Positions 10,601 through 18,637 of a stretch of DNA of 64,000 bases are shown piece after piece (positions within the stretch are counted from its first letter, which is position 1; each line of letters begins with the position of its first letter). The DNA is from Rhodoferax koreense. Its GTDB lineage: Bacteria; Pseudomonadota; Gammaproteobacteria; Burkholderiales; Burkholderiaceae_C. A program made the position numbers and the translations under genes. The stretch covers positions 1,178,001-1,242,000 of the forward strand of contig NZ_CP019236.1 in NCBI RefSeq assembly GCF_001955695.1, in the 5' to 3' direction. The notes below the pieces were generated by a model that was not told the origin of the DNA, ran no database searches, and saw nothing but the letters and a program-made list of their open reading frames with translations.

Positions 10601-11158
10601 AAGCCGCTCGGCGGCCAGCCCGGCAGCAGCGAGATGCTGGTGCTGTTGATCCGCGGCCAGTTGCTCGAGCGTTTCCCCAGCCTCAACATCTACGCCTACC
10701 CGAAAGGCCCGAACGACCAGCGCCCCGGCGCCAGCGGCCCACTGGACGCCGATGGCAAACCCCAGATGGATCCGGCGTTGGTGAGGCCGCCGATCCTGCG
10801 GGGCCATCTGGGCAGCGACATCACCTACGTCGGCTTCGACCCCGCGATCCGTCCGACCGAGGCCAACATGCAGAACTGGTTCTTCGTGCTCGAGGAGCAC
10901 ATGACCGAGCCGCGCTTCGGCTTCGACGAGCCCGACGGGCCGGGCCAGGACAGCAACAGCTGGATGGACGTGGACTGGTCCGAGGCCGGCGTCGCGCCCG
11001 GTGCCTGTTTCAACGGCGCCAACCTGCGCGGGGCGCCACCGGCCCGGGGCCAGGCCGCATGGAATACGCCACACGCGGCCATGGCCGCGCAGGCGCTGAT
11101 GCAGCGGCCATTTCGCGGTTATTACGCCGGCAGCAAACTCGTGCCGCCAAAAAAATAG
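7694..11158 (+). CDS. giant operon gene 2: uncharacterised 1154-residue protein
   Basis: Starts at ATG 7694 with GAAGGGAG just upstream and only 12 nt after gene 1. I recognise no catalytic domain, signal peptide or membrane span. The N-terminal third holds a compact segment with a PWLALVVLR strand. The middle (about 350-560) is strongly helical. The C-terminal 300 residues contain conserved-looking blocks: FAPEVFLPGVGVLPDDFI, VGANHEMGRELLWQGFPTDQ, SEMLVLLIRGQLLERFP and a late NWFFVLEEHMTEPRFGFD. From memory, blocks of this kind occur in other uncharacterised large bacterial proteins, but I name no family. Same operon as the DUF6603-like protein; a structural or scaffold role is only a guess. 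Confidence 0.82.
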   Translation: MTIAYQFLPWARRGLARAHQAADGAGPLPARARITVGLTLQARQDGVPAAAVAGGIDLSVYGPGDVIGIDPRLVVRTDPPANVRNFEPNYLAVIDFDPPDFPWMMTPARADAAQRLRPWLALVVLRRDAVALPRLLPGAPLPALSLTAAQVGSELPDLQDAALWAHAQALTTRGVGDVAGLALELRQSPERNISRLVCPRRLEPRTAYIACVVPAFDVGVQRGLGLPVAADARLGPAWHRDAPSAMDLPVYYHWEFGTGPVGDIETLARRIKTPDKYRNDAELLAQLDHIGELPVAVDGDHLLFEGARPGQTIFEGALVSLDFAPAAPEPTVAQKLEGMLNSGQDLASAGTPKPAKVPTLSPPIYGEFPARRHAVQRGQVGMRWLDQLNLQPRYRLAAGWGAELVRRNQDEFMQAAWEQVGEVLAAERAFSLSRLSRDVLQAIERRHLAKLPDHRLMALLAPARARLKLQESLSLYGRIEAATLPEELFDGAMRRFAAPTRQTLRMALWRGRQLGLPNVATQMQGLVNLFANAASQVAQVDPNRFVPDGLMGSRSFDDIPLPADLDAVVDLAPYTGLTETLTGHEIVRIRDGIAAARQQAAVSKRTAPKMGDVWHTGILTETHTLRIAALQRAAGRHLDVAEVDQLVKQVSKPGAEGVLLSVAPEGAVTAQAMRIDGRNGNLKLMGRAVGMRGQGPAPRAIAKGALGAVPVRALRQYGNAAVFASLPSGALGQGAEAVVIKVGAPGRFEPADAAPAPEALPTITLPPAEKRRAVVGRYAQAFKDYQARAVDPFEALQVSIAPLDFALAPSTAQARARIDPAQTVPARLASTLALGGQSVAWNAATGLANPFLSTRLDTAFLASMRYVVPRQWDRVMAFPHLAMPLARKLELFAPEVFLPGVGVLPDDFIMAVKTNPRFVEALMVGANHEMGRELLWQGFPTDQRGTPFQHFWQRLDGGVDIDFIHTWQQKPLGGQPGSSEMLVLLIRGQLLERFPSLNIYAYPKGPNDQRPGASGPLDADGKPQMDPALVRPPILRGHLGSDITYVGFDPAIRPTEANMQNWFFVLEEHMTEPRFGFDEPDGPGQDSNSWMDVDWSEAGVAPGACFNGANLRGAPPARGQAAWNTPHAAMAAQALMQRPFRGYYAGSKLVPPKK

Positions 11159-11169
11159 GGAGGAGTCGC

Positions 11170-14100
11170 ATGCCACGCCTGGACCTCAACCTCGACCGCG
11201 TCAATGGCCTGCGCCAGGACGGCGCCCGCCTGGCCGCGCTGCAGAGCCAGCTCGACCAGCAGCTTCTGCAACAGTCTGCGCGCATCGGTGCGCTCAAACA
11301 ACAGAACGCGGCCGTTGCCGATGCCGAATCCGAACTCGCCGCGCTGCGCCAGCGTCGCGCCGAACTCGCCAGGCGCCGGGCCGAACTCGAGCTGCAACTC
11401 GATGCGGGGGTCAACGCGCTTGTGCCGCAGCGTGACCCGGCGCTGCTCGCCGAAGCGCTGGACGGTGGCCTGCCGATCGCCTTGTTTCCGGTGCGGCTGG
11501 AGACGCGTTACGTGCAGGGCGGTGCTGCGCTGCGCATCCGTGTCTATCCCGACGTCCTGCATGTGCTGGGCCATGCCGCCGCGCTGACCGATGCGGAACG
11601 CGAAGGCGGCACGGCGGTGTGGGTGGCGCGATTCGCGGGCGCGACCGATGAAGCGGACCGTGCCGGGCGCGATATGGCCCGCGTCTTCGGACGCAGCCGC
11701 GCGGCCTGGGTCGTGCGCGTGCTGCAGCCGCTCAACCTGGCGGAACTCGGCCAGCCCGGCGCTGCACCGCAGTTCCCGGACGTGCCCGCCATCGACGCGC
11801 GCGCCAAGGCCACGCGCGCCGTGCTGCTGCCCGAGCGCTGGTGCGCCATCGGTTATGCCGCGGGCGCCGGCGACGGATTGGCCGAGGTGTTCCGGGTCTG
11901 GGGCAACCGCATCCCCGACGAATTACCCATGTCGCCCGACTGGCTGAACCTCGGCGAGCAGACCGAGGGCCTGTTCGATGGCGAGCGCCGCTGGCTGGTG
12001 GACTTCGACGCCGCGCTGCACAAGGGCATGGCCATCGAGGTCACGCAGCAGCAAGTGAGCGGTCGTTTCAGCCTGGCGCAGGGCACGCTGAAGCGGCTGG
12101 TCGTGCTTGGCCTCGAGTGGAGCAAGGATGCGGCACAGAGCGCGACCGAACTGGCCGAGCTGCTGGCCGCGCAGCGCGATGGGCGCGGCATCGGCTTCAT
12201 ACCGCCGGGCACGCCCACCAACAACACCGAAGGCGCACCGTCCGGCTACAGCCCGGTCGAAGAACAGGCCGCGCCGACCGCGGCGGAGAACGCCGCGCTG
12301 CCGGCGCAGAAGGACGCGCTCGAACTGGTGGGTGACGCCTTCGGTCTGCCGACGGACAGCCTCGCAGCCGAGGGCATCGTCAACGCCCATCTCACCGACC
12401 AGCGCACCAGCCTGCACATGGTGAACACTCTGTGGCGCGGCACCTTCGGCCAGTACCTCGCCGAACTGTGGAACGCCGCCGGCGACGACGAGAAGACGGC
12501 CTTCCTCAAGCCGCAGACCCTGTACCGCCTGCGCAGCTACGCCGTCACGCATCTGCGCCCCGCGGGGCCGCTGCCGGTGCTGCGCGTGGGCAACCAGCCC
12601 TATGGGCTGCTGCCGGTGGTGGGCAAGGGCTACAGCGATGCGGGCAGCCCGGCAGTGGCCGTCGGCGTGGGCAAGGTGCTGGGCCTGCTCAGGCCGATGT
12701 GGGAGATCGCGAGCCGGAAGGTGCCGCTGATGAAGGACGGCGACGTGGCGCGCGCCAAGGACATCCTGCAGACGGCGCCGTGGTCGCAGGCTGCGTTCTA
12801 CCGAGACGAGGACCCGCTGAAGGTGTGCATGGCGCAGACGCCGTGGGGACCCGCGAAGGACATGCTGGCCAAGAAGCTGTTCGGCCTGTTCAACATTGCC
12901 GACTATTGGAATGCCGAGATCGTCTGCCGGCGTTTCCGGCCCGATCCGCCCTACACGCCGGGTTATCTCGCTGGCGTGCCCTGGGTGCTGGCCGACGCCA
13001 AGGCGCCGCAGAACGAGGCCCCGGCCGCGAGTTTCCTGCCCGCCGGCGCACCCAACTACCTGGCCCAGATGGCGGCCGCGCTCGGTGGGCCGGCCGCGCA
13101 GGCCGATGCCCTGCTCAAGCAGTACGAGGCCGGGCCGGCCTTGTTGCAGGCGCTGGCCGCGTATTCGGTGGACCTGGAGAAACACGAGGCCGCGGTGTCG
13201 CTGGCCTTCGGAAGCGCTGCCTACAGCAAGACGATTTCGGCCTCCATCGCGAAGCTGGTGAATGTAGAGCCACGCCTCGAAACCGAAGCCAGCTTCGAAG
13301 TGCACACGCCGCGGCAGCTGGCCAGCGTGGTGCTGCCCGACGTGAGCGGCACCGCCACGCTCGGCCAGCACGTGATGCAGGGCCTGGCCGCGCAGCCATT
13401 GGTCATGGCGCCGGTGCGCGCGGGGGCGGCGGCGAGTGCCTTGCTCGAGGGCAGCCAGAAACTGATCCAGCCGCTGCGTGACATCAGCGCGGTCAAGGCC
13501 AGTCTCGCCTACCTGGCGACACGATCGGTGGGCGAGCTCAACACGGCTTTTCGCACCACGCTCGACGCGTTCTCCTACCGGCTCGACGCCTGGTACACGG
13601 CACGCGCCAGCGAACGCCTGGCCCAATTGCGCGCCCGGCAGGCCACGGGGGTCTATGTCGGCGGCTTCGGCTGGGTGGAAAACCTCCAGCCCGACACCCG
13701 GCCCGACAGCGAAGGCTACATCCTCGCGCCCTCGCTGGCCCAGGCCGCCACCGCCGCCATCCTGCGCAGCGGGGCCATGGCCAACCGGGCCGAAGGTGCG
13801 TTCAACATCAACCTCGATTCGCTGCGCACACGCCGCGCGCTCGACATCCTGCAGGGCCTGACGCGCGACCAGCCGCTCGCGGCCTTGTACGGCTACCGCA
13901 TCGAACGTGGGTTGCGCGATGCGCAGCCGCCGCTGGGCAAGCTGATCTGGCCGCTGCGCCAGGCCTATCCCTGGCGGCCCGCGGGCGACCAGGCCAGCGA
14001 CGAGCCGCAGGAGGCCGTGGCCGCGCGCGACGTGGTCGATGCCGTGGCCCTGCTCGCGGCCTGGCAGGACAACCCGGCCACGGTGCGCGCGCGGCTGGCC

Positions 14101-16038
14101 GGCGTGGTCGTCGGCGGGCACCAGCCCTTCAGCGGCCTGCCGGGTGCGGAGCAGCAGGCCTTCGAGGCGGTGATCGCCGAGGCGCTGGACCTGGCCGACG
14201 CGGTGAGCGACCTGCTGATGGCCGAAGGCGTGCACCAGATCGTCAAGGGCAATTTCGAGCGCGCGGGTGCGGCCATGGCCGTGGTCGACAAACAGGCGCT
14301 GCCGATCGAGCCCGAGGTGGCGCGCACGCCGCGCGGCGGCGTGGCCTACACGCAGCGCTTCGCCGTGCTGTGCCCGCCGCCGATGCCCGGCTGGCCGCAG
14401 GACCGCCGAGCGCGCACCGAGCCCGCGCTCGACGCATGGCTGGCCCACATGCTCGGCGCCCCTGGCCGCTACCGTTTCAGCGCGCGTGTGCACCGGGGCA
14501 ACGCGGTGGACGAGCAGCCGGTGGTGGTCGCGCTGGACGAACTCGGCCTCTCGGCGCTGAGTGCCGTGCTCGGTGCCACCGCGCTCGACGCCGCCGTGCA
14601 GGCGCAGCAGGCCAACACCGGTTTTCGCGCGCTGCTGGCGCGCGCACTGGCCGAGCGTGCCGACGATCCCGCCAGCATCACCGGCCTGGACATCCAGCCC
14701 GAGGGCGCGACGCCGCGGGACCTCGGCCTGGGCCATTTCGAGGCCTTGTGCACCACGCTGCGTGCGCTGCTCGACAAGCTGCGCCCGGCCACGCGCAAGG
14801 ACCTGGTGGTGCCGGCCGACGCCATCGAGCAGGCGCTGCCCGACGAGGGTGAATACCCCGGCGTGGACCTGGCCGATCTGCAGGACCGCGCCGACAGCTT
14901 GCTCACCGAATTCGTGGCCTTGAAGGACACGCTGGCGGTGAGCGCCGACGCCGACGAACTGCTGGCCAACCTTTCGGCCCTGGAAGACTTCGTGCCGCCC
15001 GCGAGCTGGCCGCCGCAGGTCACGGCCATCGACAGCGCCGGTGCCGACCCGGCCGGCCGCGAAGCACGCGCAGAAGTTGCCAAGTCCACACTAGGGGACA
15101 TCCTGCAGGCGCGGCTCGATGCCTTGCTCACGCCGCTGCCCGATGGCGCCACGCACGGCCAACAGGCGCAGCAGGCCATCGACCAGATCCGCGCGTTGCT
15201 CGGCCGCGACTTCCCGGTGCTGCCGCGCTTCACGCTTGGCGACTATGCGCCGCAGTTCAACGCCTCGCTCGCCGCCCAGGATGTGCTGACCGTGCAGGAC
15301 CCGTGGCGCGTGACCGGCTGGATGACGCAACTCGCCCGCGTGCGCGATGGGCTGGACCGCTTTGCCGGCGCCTTGTCTGCGCACGAGACGCTGGTGGATT
15401 TCAGCGCGCCGGGCGACTTCACCGTGGTGCAGTATCCGCACCGCGATGGCCAGGCCTGGGCCGCGCTGCCCGAGGCCTGGAAAGAGGCCGACGGCGTGGC
15501 CGCCGACCTGACCCAGGTACCCGAGGAGTTGCGCGAACTGCTGGCCGGCGAGGTGTCGGCCTTCAAGAACTTCCACCGCATCAAGCCCAGCCTGGCGCTG
15601 GCCCTGCATACGCCGGGCGGGCGCCAAGCCGTGGCGCCTGCCACCCGCCTCGCGGCCTTCGTCTGCGACGAATGGCAGGAGGCGATTCCGGACCGTTTCC
15701 AGACCGCGGGCATCGGTTTCCACTATGACGCGCCGGGCGCGCGGCCGCCGCAGACCATCGTGCTGGCGCTGCCGCCGCAGGCCAACCAGGCCCACTGGCA
15801 GTTCGACCAGGTGCTGGACGTGGTGCACGAGGCCTGGGACCTGGCGCGGCTGCGCGCCGTGCGCCCGCGCGACCTCGAAGGTGGACTGGGTGAACTGCTG
15901 CCCGGCAACTACCTGCCGCAGAACTTCACCGACGAATGGCCGAGCGTGCAGTTGCTCGAGCTCTCGCGCCAGGCGCTGCGCCGCAAGCTCAAGGCCGGGG
16001 TCACGGGCAAGGTCGTGCTGCCGCTGGGCAAGGTCTGA
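11170..16038 (+). CDS. giant operon gene 3: uncharacterised 1622-residue protein with N-terminal coiled coil
   Basis: Starts at ATG 11170 behind GGGAGGAG, 11 nt after gene 2. The largest protein of the window, 1622 residues. Residues about 8-85 are an Ala/Gln/Arg/Glu-rich heptad-like helix, almost certainly a coiled coil. Next comes a segment IALFPVRLETRYV with RIRVYPD. Other blocks are VLRVGNQPYGLLPVV, a region around 850-950 with GYILAPSLAQAATAAILRSG and LAALYGYRIERGLRD, and helical stretches to the C-terminus. No signal peptide, transmembrane helix, nucleotide-binding loop or protease triad was seen. The coiled coil argues for oligomerisation or docking on a partner from the same operon. 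Function unknown. Confidence 0.83.
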   Translation: MPRLDLNLDRVNGLRQDGARLAALQSQLDQQLLQQSARIGALKQQNAAVADAESELAALRQRRAELARRRAELELQLDAGVNALVPQRDPALLAEALDGGLPIALFPVRLETRYVQGGAALRIRVYPDVLHVLGHAAALTDAEREGGTAVWVARFAGATDEADRAGRDMARVFGRSRAAWVVRVLQPLNLAELGQPGAAPQFPDVPAIDARAKATRAVLLPERWCAIGYAAGAGDGLAEVFRVWGNRIPDELPMSPDWLNLGEQTEGLFDGERRWLVDFDAALHKGMAIEVTQQQVSGRFSLAQGTLKRLVVLGLEWSKDAAQSATELAELLAAQRDGRGIGFIPPGTPTNNTEGAPSGYSPVEEQAAPTAAENAALPAQKDALELVGDAFGLPTDSLAAEGIVNAHLTDQRTSLHMVNTLWRGTFGQYLAELWNAAGDDEKTAFLKPQTLYRLRSYAVTHLRPAGPLPVLRVGNQPYGLLPVVGKGYSDAGSPAVAVGVGKVLGLLRPMWEIASRKVPLMKDGDVARAKDILQTAPWSQAAFYRDEDPLKVCMAQTPWGPAKDMLAKKLFGLFNIADYWNAEIVCRRFRPDPPYTPGYLAGVPWVLADAKAPQNEAPAASFLPAGAPNYLAQMAAALGGPAAQADALLKQYEAGPALLQALAAYSVDLEKHEAAVSLAFGSAAYSKTISASIAKLVNVEPRLETEASFEVHTPRQLASVVLPDVSGTATLGQHVMQGLAAQPLVMAPVRAGAAASALLEGSQKLIQPLRDISAVKASLAYLATRSVGELNTAFRTTLDAFSYRLDAWYTARASERLAQLRARQATGVYVGGFGWVENLQPDTRPDSEGYILAPSLAQAATAAILRSGAMANRAEGAFNINLDSLRTRRALDILQGLTRDQPLAALYGYRIERGLRDAQPPLGKLIWPLRQAYPWRPAGDQASDEPQEAVAARDVVDAVALLAAWQDNPATVRARLAGVVVGGHQPFSGLPGAEQQAFEAVIAEALDLADAVSDLLMAEGVHQIVKGNFERAGAAMAVVDKQALPIEPEVARTPRGGVAYTQRFAVLCPPPMPGWPQDRRARTEPALDAWLAHMLGAPGRYRFSARVHRGNAVDEQPVVVALDELGLSALSAVLGATALDAAVQAQQANTGFRALLARALAERADDPASITGLDIQPEGATPRDLGLGHFEALCTTLRALLDKLRPATRKDLVVPADAIEQALPDEGEYPGVDLADLQDRADSLLTEFVALKDTLAVSADADELLANLSALEDFVPPASWPPQVTAIDSAGADPAGREARAEVAKSTLGDILQARLDALLTPLPDGATHGQQAQQAIDQIRALLGRDFPVLPRFTLGDYAPQFNASLAAQDVLTVQDPWRVTGWMTQLARVRDGLDRFAGALSAHETLVDFSAPGDFTVVQYPHRDGQAWAALPEAWKEADGVAADLTQVPEELRELLAGEVSAFKNFHRIKPSLALALHTPGGRQAVAPATRLAAFVCDEWQEAIPDRFQTAGIGFHYDAPGARPPQTIVLALPPQANQAHWQFDQVLDVVHEAWDLARLRAVRPRDLEGGLGELLPGNYLPQNFTDEWPSVQLLELSRQALRRKLKAGVTGKVVLPLGKV

Positions 16039-16057
16039 GCACGCAAGGAGGCCGATC

Positions 16058-18013
16058 ATGAAACGCGAATTCCTCAAGGAAAGTGGCGCTTACCTGCAGG
16101 GCGCGGCGATGGCGGCGGTGAGCAAGCCGTCGATCACCGGCTTCACGCGCCTGGAAACCCAGCCGACCACGGTCAGCCTCAAGCTCGGCCTGCAGGCGCC
16201 GCTGGCCGATCCGCTGTGGATGCTTGCGCGGCAGTGGCAATTCAACGAGTTCCAGGGCGAGGACGCGGGCACGCCGCTGTCCGTGCGCTTCGAGGTGAGC
16301 GGCCTGCCGGTGAGCCGCTTACGCGCGGGGGCCGAGAAGGATCGGCAGCCCTGGCAGGCGCTCGCGCCGGGGCAGGCGCCGATCGAGACGCGGGTGGAGG
16401 CCGAAGCGGTGTGGCGCACCCATCCACGCCTGCGCGGCGAAGCCGGCCTGCAGCTGTTGCGCCGGGTCGACGCCGGCGCGCGCCCGGTGTTGTGCTCGGC
16501 CTATCCGCTGGCGTTGCCCGCGCCGACCGACGGGGCGGCCGACATGGCCGGCCTGTTGTGGTCCGGCGTGCTGCCCGGGCGCACCCTGGATGCCCAGGCA
16601 CTTGCCGCCGACCTCACGCCGCTGCGTGGCGCCGATGGCCTGCTGACCGGCCTGCCCGCCGCGCTGGCCGCCTTGCCCGCCACCGTGCAGGCGGCGCTCG
16701 ATCCCTGGCTGGCCTGGCTCGATGGCGTGGTCTTCGAAGGAAATGAAGCGGACGAAGCCGCGGCCGGCAACCCGGCTTGGCAGCGCGAGCGCTTCGAATA
16801 TGCGTTTGCGCTCGGTACTGGCCCGGCGGCGCCGGGCGTGGGCGCGGTCGCCCTCGACGTGCCCGAGTACACCGACGGCCACGTGGACTGGGACGAATTC
16901 AGGGCCAGGCCGCTGGCGGACAACGGAGGCAACGGGGGCGACGCCGCGCCGGCACGCCGCTTCAGCGTGGCGCAGCGCCATCCCACGCCGGTCCGCTACC
17001 CCGGCATGCCGGCCGACCGTTACTGGGAATTCGAGGATGGCAACGTCAACTTCGCCGGGGCCGAAGCCGGCGCCACCGACCTGCTGCGGCTCTCGGTCAC
17101 CGAGTTCGCGCTGACCTTCGGCAACGACTGGTTCATGCTGCCGGTGCGCCTTCCCGCGGGCGGGCTCTACCGCGTGACCCGCTTCGAGGTGGTCGACAGC
17201 TTCGGCATCGTGAGCACGGCCGGGCCGATCTCGGCCGTGACCACCAGCCCTTGGCGCATGTTCGAGGTGAACGCCGCGCCGGCCTTGAAGGACCTGCTGG
17301 CGCACACCGTGTTCATCCCGGACAGCCTGGACGGCGTGATGGAGAGCGAGCCGCTGGAGCAGACGCTCTTCGTGCGCGACGAAATGGCCAACCTGGCCTG
17401 GGCTATCGAAAAGAAGGTGCAAGGCGTGTCGGGCGAGGCGCTGGACCGCGATCTCGAAGCCAAGGGCCTGGCCTTCCAGCAGCAGGTGAAGTTCGCCGCC
17501 ACTGACCCGCAACTCGTGTACCGGTTGGCCACACCCGTGCCGGCCAACTGGACGCCGCTGCTGCCGGTGCGGCGCAACGGCCTGCAGCTGGCCGATCCGC
17601 TCGACATCCAGCTCGAGCGCGCGGGCATGAAGCGCTTCTACCCGGCGCCAGCGGTGCTCGGTGCGGACGATCCGGCGTTCAGCGACTTCCTCGACGGCCT
17701 CGACGCGCAGCCCAACTTCATCAGCCCGCTGCCGATTCCCGAAGATGCCAACGTGCGCGCCTACGTGTTCTACCCGCGCGGCCACCTGCTGCGCCAGAAC
17801 CCGAACCGGCCCATGCCCGAGGCCGAACGCCTCTGGCTCGAGGAGGAGGAAGTCCCGCGTATCGGGGCCACGCTCAAGCGCAAGTTCCAGTACGCCCGCA
17901 GCGCTGATGGCAGGAGCTGGCTCTGGGTCGGGCGCAGCAAGACCGCAGGGCGTGGCGAGGCCAGCAGCCAGTTGCGTTTCGACGTGGCCGTCAAGGCCAG
18001 CACTTTGCGCTAA
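16058..18013 (+). CDS. giant operon gene 4: uncharacterised 651-residue protein
   Basis: Starts at ATG 16058 with AAGGAGG 7 nt upstream and 19 nt after gene 3. 651 residues, no signal peptide or membrane span. Conserved-looking blocks are DPLWMLARQWQFNEFQGED near residues 52-70, RYPGMPADRYWEFEDGNVNF, FALTFGNDWFMLPVRLP, and the C-terminal ending SWLWVGRSKTAGRGEASSQL. Aromatic residues are frequent in these blocks, as in beta-rich carbohydrate- or protein-binding folds, but that is only composition. From memory, similar blocks occur in hypothetical proteins of actinobacteria and other phyla, which would suggest a mobile or widely shared system. No function assigned. Confidence 0.83.
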   Translation: MKREFLKESGAYLQGAAMAAVSKPSITGFTRLETQPTTVSLKLGLQAPLADPLWMLARQWQFNEFQGEDAGTPLSVRFEVSGLPVSRLRAGAEKDRQPWQALAPGQAPIETRVEAEAVWRTHPRLRGEAGLQLLRRVDAGARPVLCSAYPLALPAPTDGAADMAGLLWSGVLPGRTLDAQALAADLTPLRGADGLLTGLPAALAALPATVQAALDPWLAWLDGVVFEGNEADEAAAGNPAWQRERFEYAFALGTGPAAPGVGAVALDVPEYTDGHVDWDEFRARPLADNGGNGGDAAPARRFSVAQRHPTPVRYPGMPADRYWEFEDGNVNFAGAEAGATDLLRLSVTEFALTFGNDWFMLPVRLPAGGLYRVTRFEVVDSFGIVSTAGPISAVTTSPWRMFEVNAAPALKDLLAHTVFIPDSLDGVMESEPLEQTLFVRDEMANLAWAIEKKVQGVSGEALDRDLEAKGLAFQQQVKFAATDPQLVYRLATPVPANWTPLLPVRRNGLQLADPLDIQLERAGMKRFYPAPAVLGADDPAFSDFLDGLDAQPNFISPLPIPEDANVRAYVFYPRGHLLRQNPNRPMPEAERLWLEEEEVPRIGATLKRKFQYARSADGRSWLWVGRSKTAGRGEASSQLRFDVAVKASTLR

Positions 18014-18022
18014 CCTTGGTCC

Positions 18023-18247
18023 ATGACCAAGAAACCCACCCGCAAGGAAAACACCGACCTGCTGCAACGCGGCATCCTCTGTTCATTGATCGGCCTGGCG
18101 GTGTTGATCAGCCCTTCCTTCATGGCCCCGAGCGGCATGCGCGAAGCCGTTGCCGGCTCGGCGCTGGTGGGCTGGTTCGCGCTGGTGCTCGGCGTGGCCT
18201 TCCTCGGGCTCTACCTTCGCCGGCGCGCCATCGGCAAGGCGCCCTGA
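18023..18247 (+). CDS. small two-helix membrane protein
   Basis: 74 residues from ATG 18023, nine nucleotides after the end of giant gene 4. A basic N-terminus (about 15 residues with five lysines or arginines) is followed by two hydrophobic segments at about 18-35 and 44-66 and a short basic tail. The positive-inside rule puts both termini in the cytoplasm. No Shine-Dalgarno sequence is obvious (CCTTGGTCC precedes the ATG). Its closeness to the operon suggests co-transcription, but it may be an unrelated neighbour. I recognise no family. Confidence 0.6.
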   Translation: MTKKPTRKENTDLLQRGILCSLIGLAVLISPSFMAPSGMREAVAGSALVGWFALVLGVAFLGLYLRRRAIGKAP

Positions 18248-18322
18248 ATCGCGCGCATTCGCTGCCACAGAAATGTCCCGGATCGGGCTCGCCGCATGAA
18301 AAATATAGTTTTCCATGACATC

Positions 18323-18391
18323 GCTGAACAAGTTTGTGGATAACCCGGAGATGGTGCTGTATGGCCCGTGCAAGTGCTTGTTTCATAAGGG
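18323..18391 (+). repeat. 69-bp imperfect direct repeat, copy A, with DnaA-box sequence
   Basis: Aligns without gaps to 18469-18537, differing at roughly a quarter of positions. The most conserved blocks are TTTGTGGATAA, CTGTATGGCCC and TTGTTTC/TTGATTTC with AAGGG. Positions 18335-18343 read TGTGGATAA, whose complement TTATCCACA is the consensus DnaA box. The similarity weakens but seems to continue some 20 bp upstream with a one-base shift. Confidence 0.65.
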
Positions 18392-18468
18392 GAAAGCTTA
18401 GGCTGCTTATTTAATGGGCAGTAGAAAACACGGATTTGGCCGATGCGCCGGAGGTTCTCCAGAGCCCC

Positions 18469-18537
18469 TCTGGACAACTTTGTGGATAAACCGGTAAATG
18501 GGCTGTATGGCCCTGCCAAGTCGTTGATTTCAAAGGG
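18469..18537 (+). repeat. 69-bp imperfect direct repeat, copy B, with DnaA-box sequence
   Basis: Second copy, offset 146 bp from copy A in the same orientation. Positions 18481-18489 read TGTGGATAA, complement TTATCCACA, again a perfect DnaA-box match. The two boxes hold the same position within each copy. It ends about 100 bp before the start of the lipoprotein gene. Confidence 0.65.
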
Positions 18538-18637
18538 TTTGCATTGCACTGCTCAAGAAAAAGGCAGCATGGATTTCGCCGGCAAACCTCCTATAACCGC
18601 AAAATCGGCGGATTCGCAGCCGAGAGGAAAAAATGGC

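Larger units (their letters stand above)
18248..18637. other. 390-bp non-coding region with repeats and DnaA-box sequences
   Basis: No convincing gene lies here. It is less GC-rich than its surroundings and contains AT-rich patches near 18300 (AAAAATATAGTTTTCC) and 18405-18430. Its main content is the pair of 69-bp direct repeats annotated separately. It must also hold the promoter of the META/DUF4377 lipoprotein gene that starts at 18638; I could not pick a clear -35/-10 pair. Confidence 0.6.

Noticed and set aside
5729..11176. 1815-residue open frame on the minus strand across giant genes 1 and 2
   Set aside because: Shadow of strong third-position GC bias: runs of Arg, Gln, His and Gly without domain character, and it crosses two well-supported genes.
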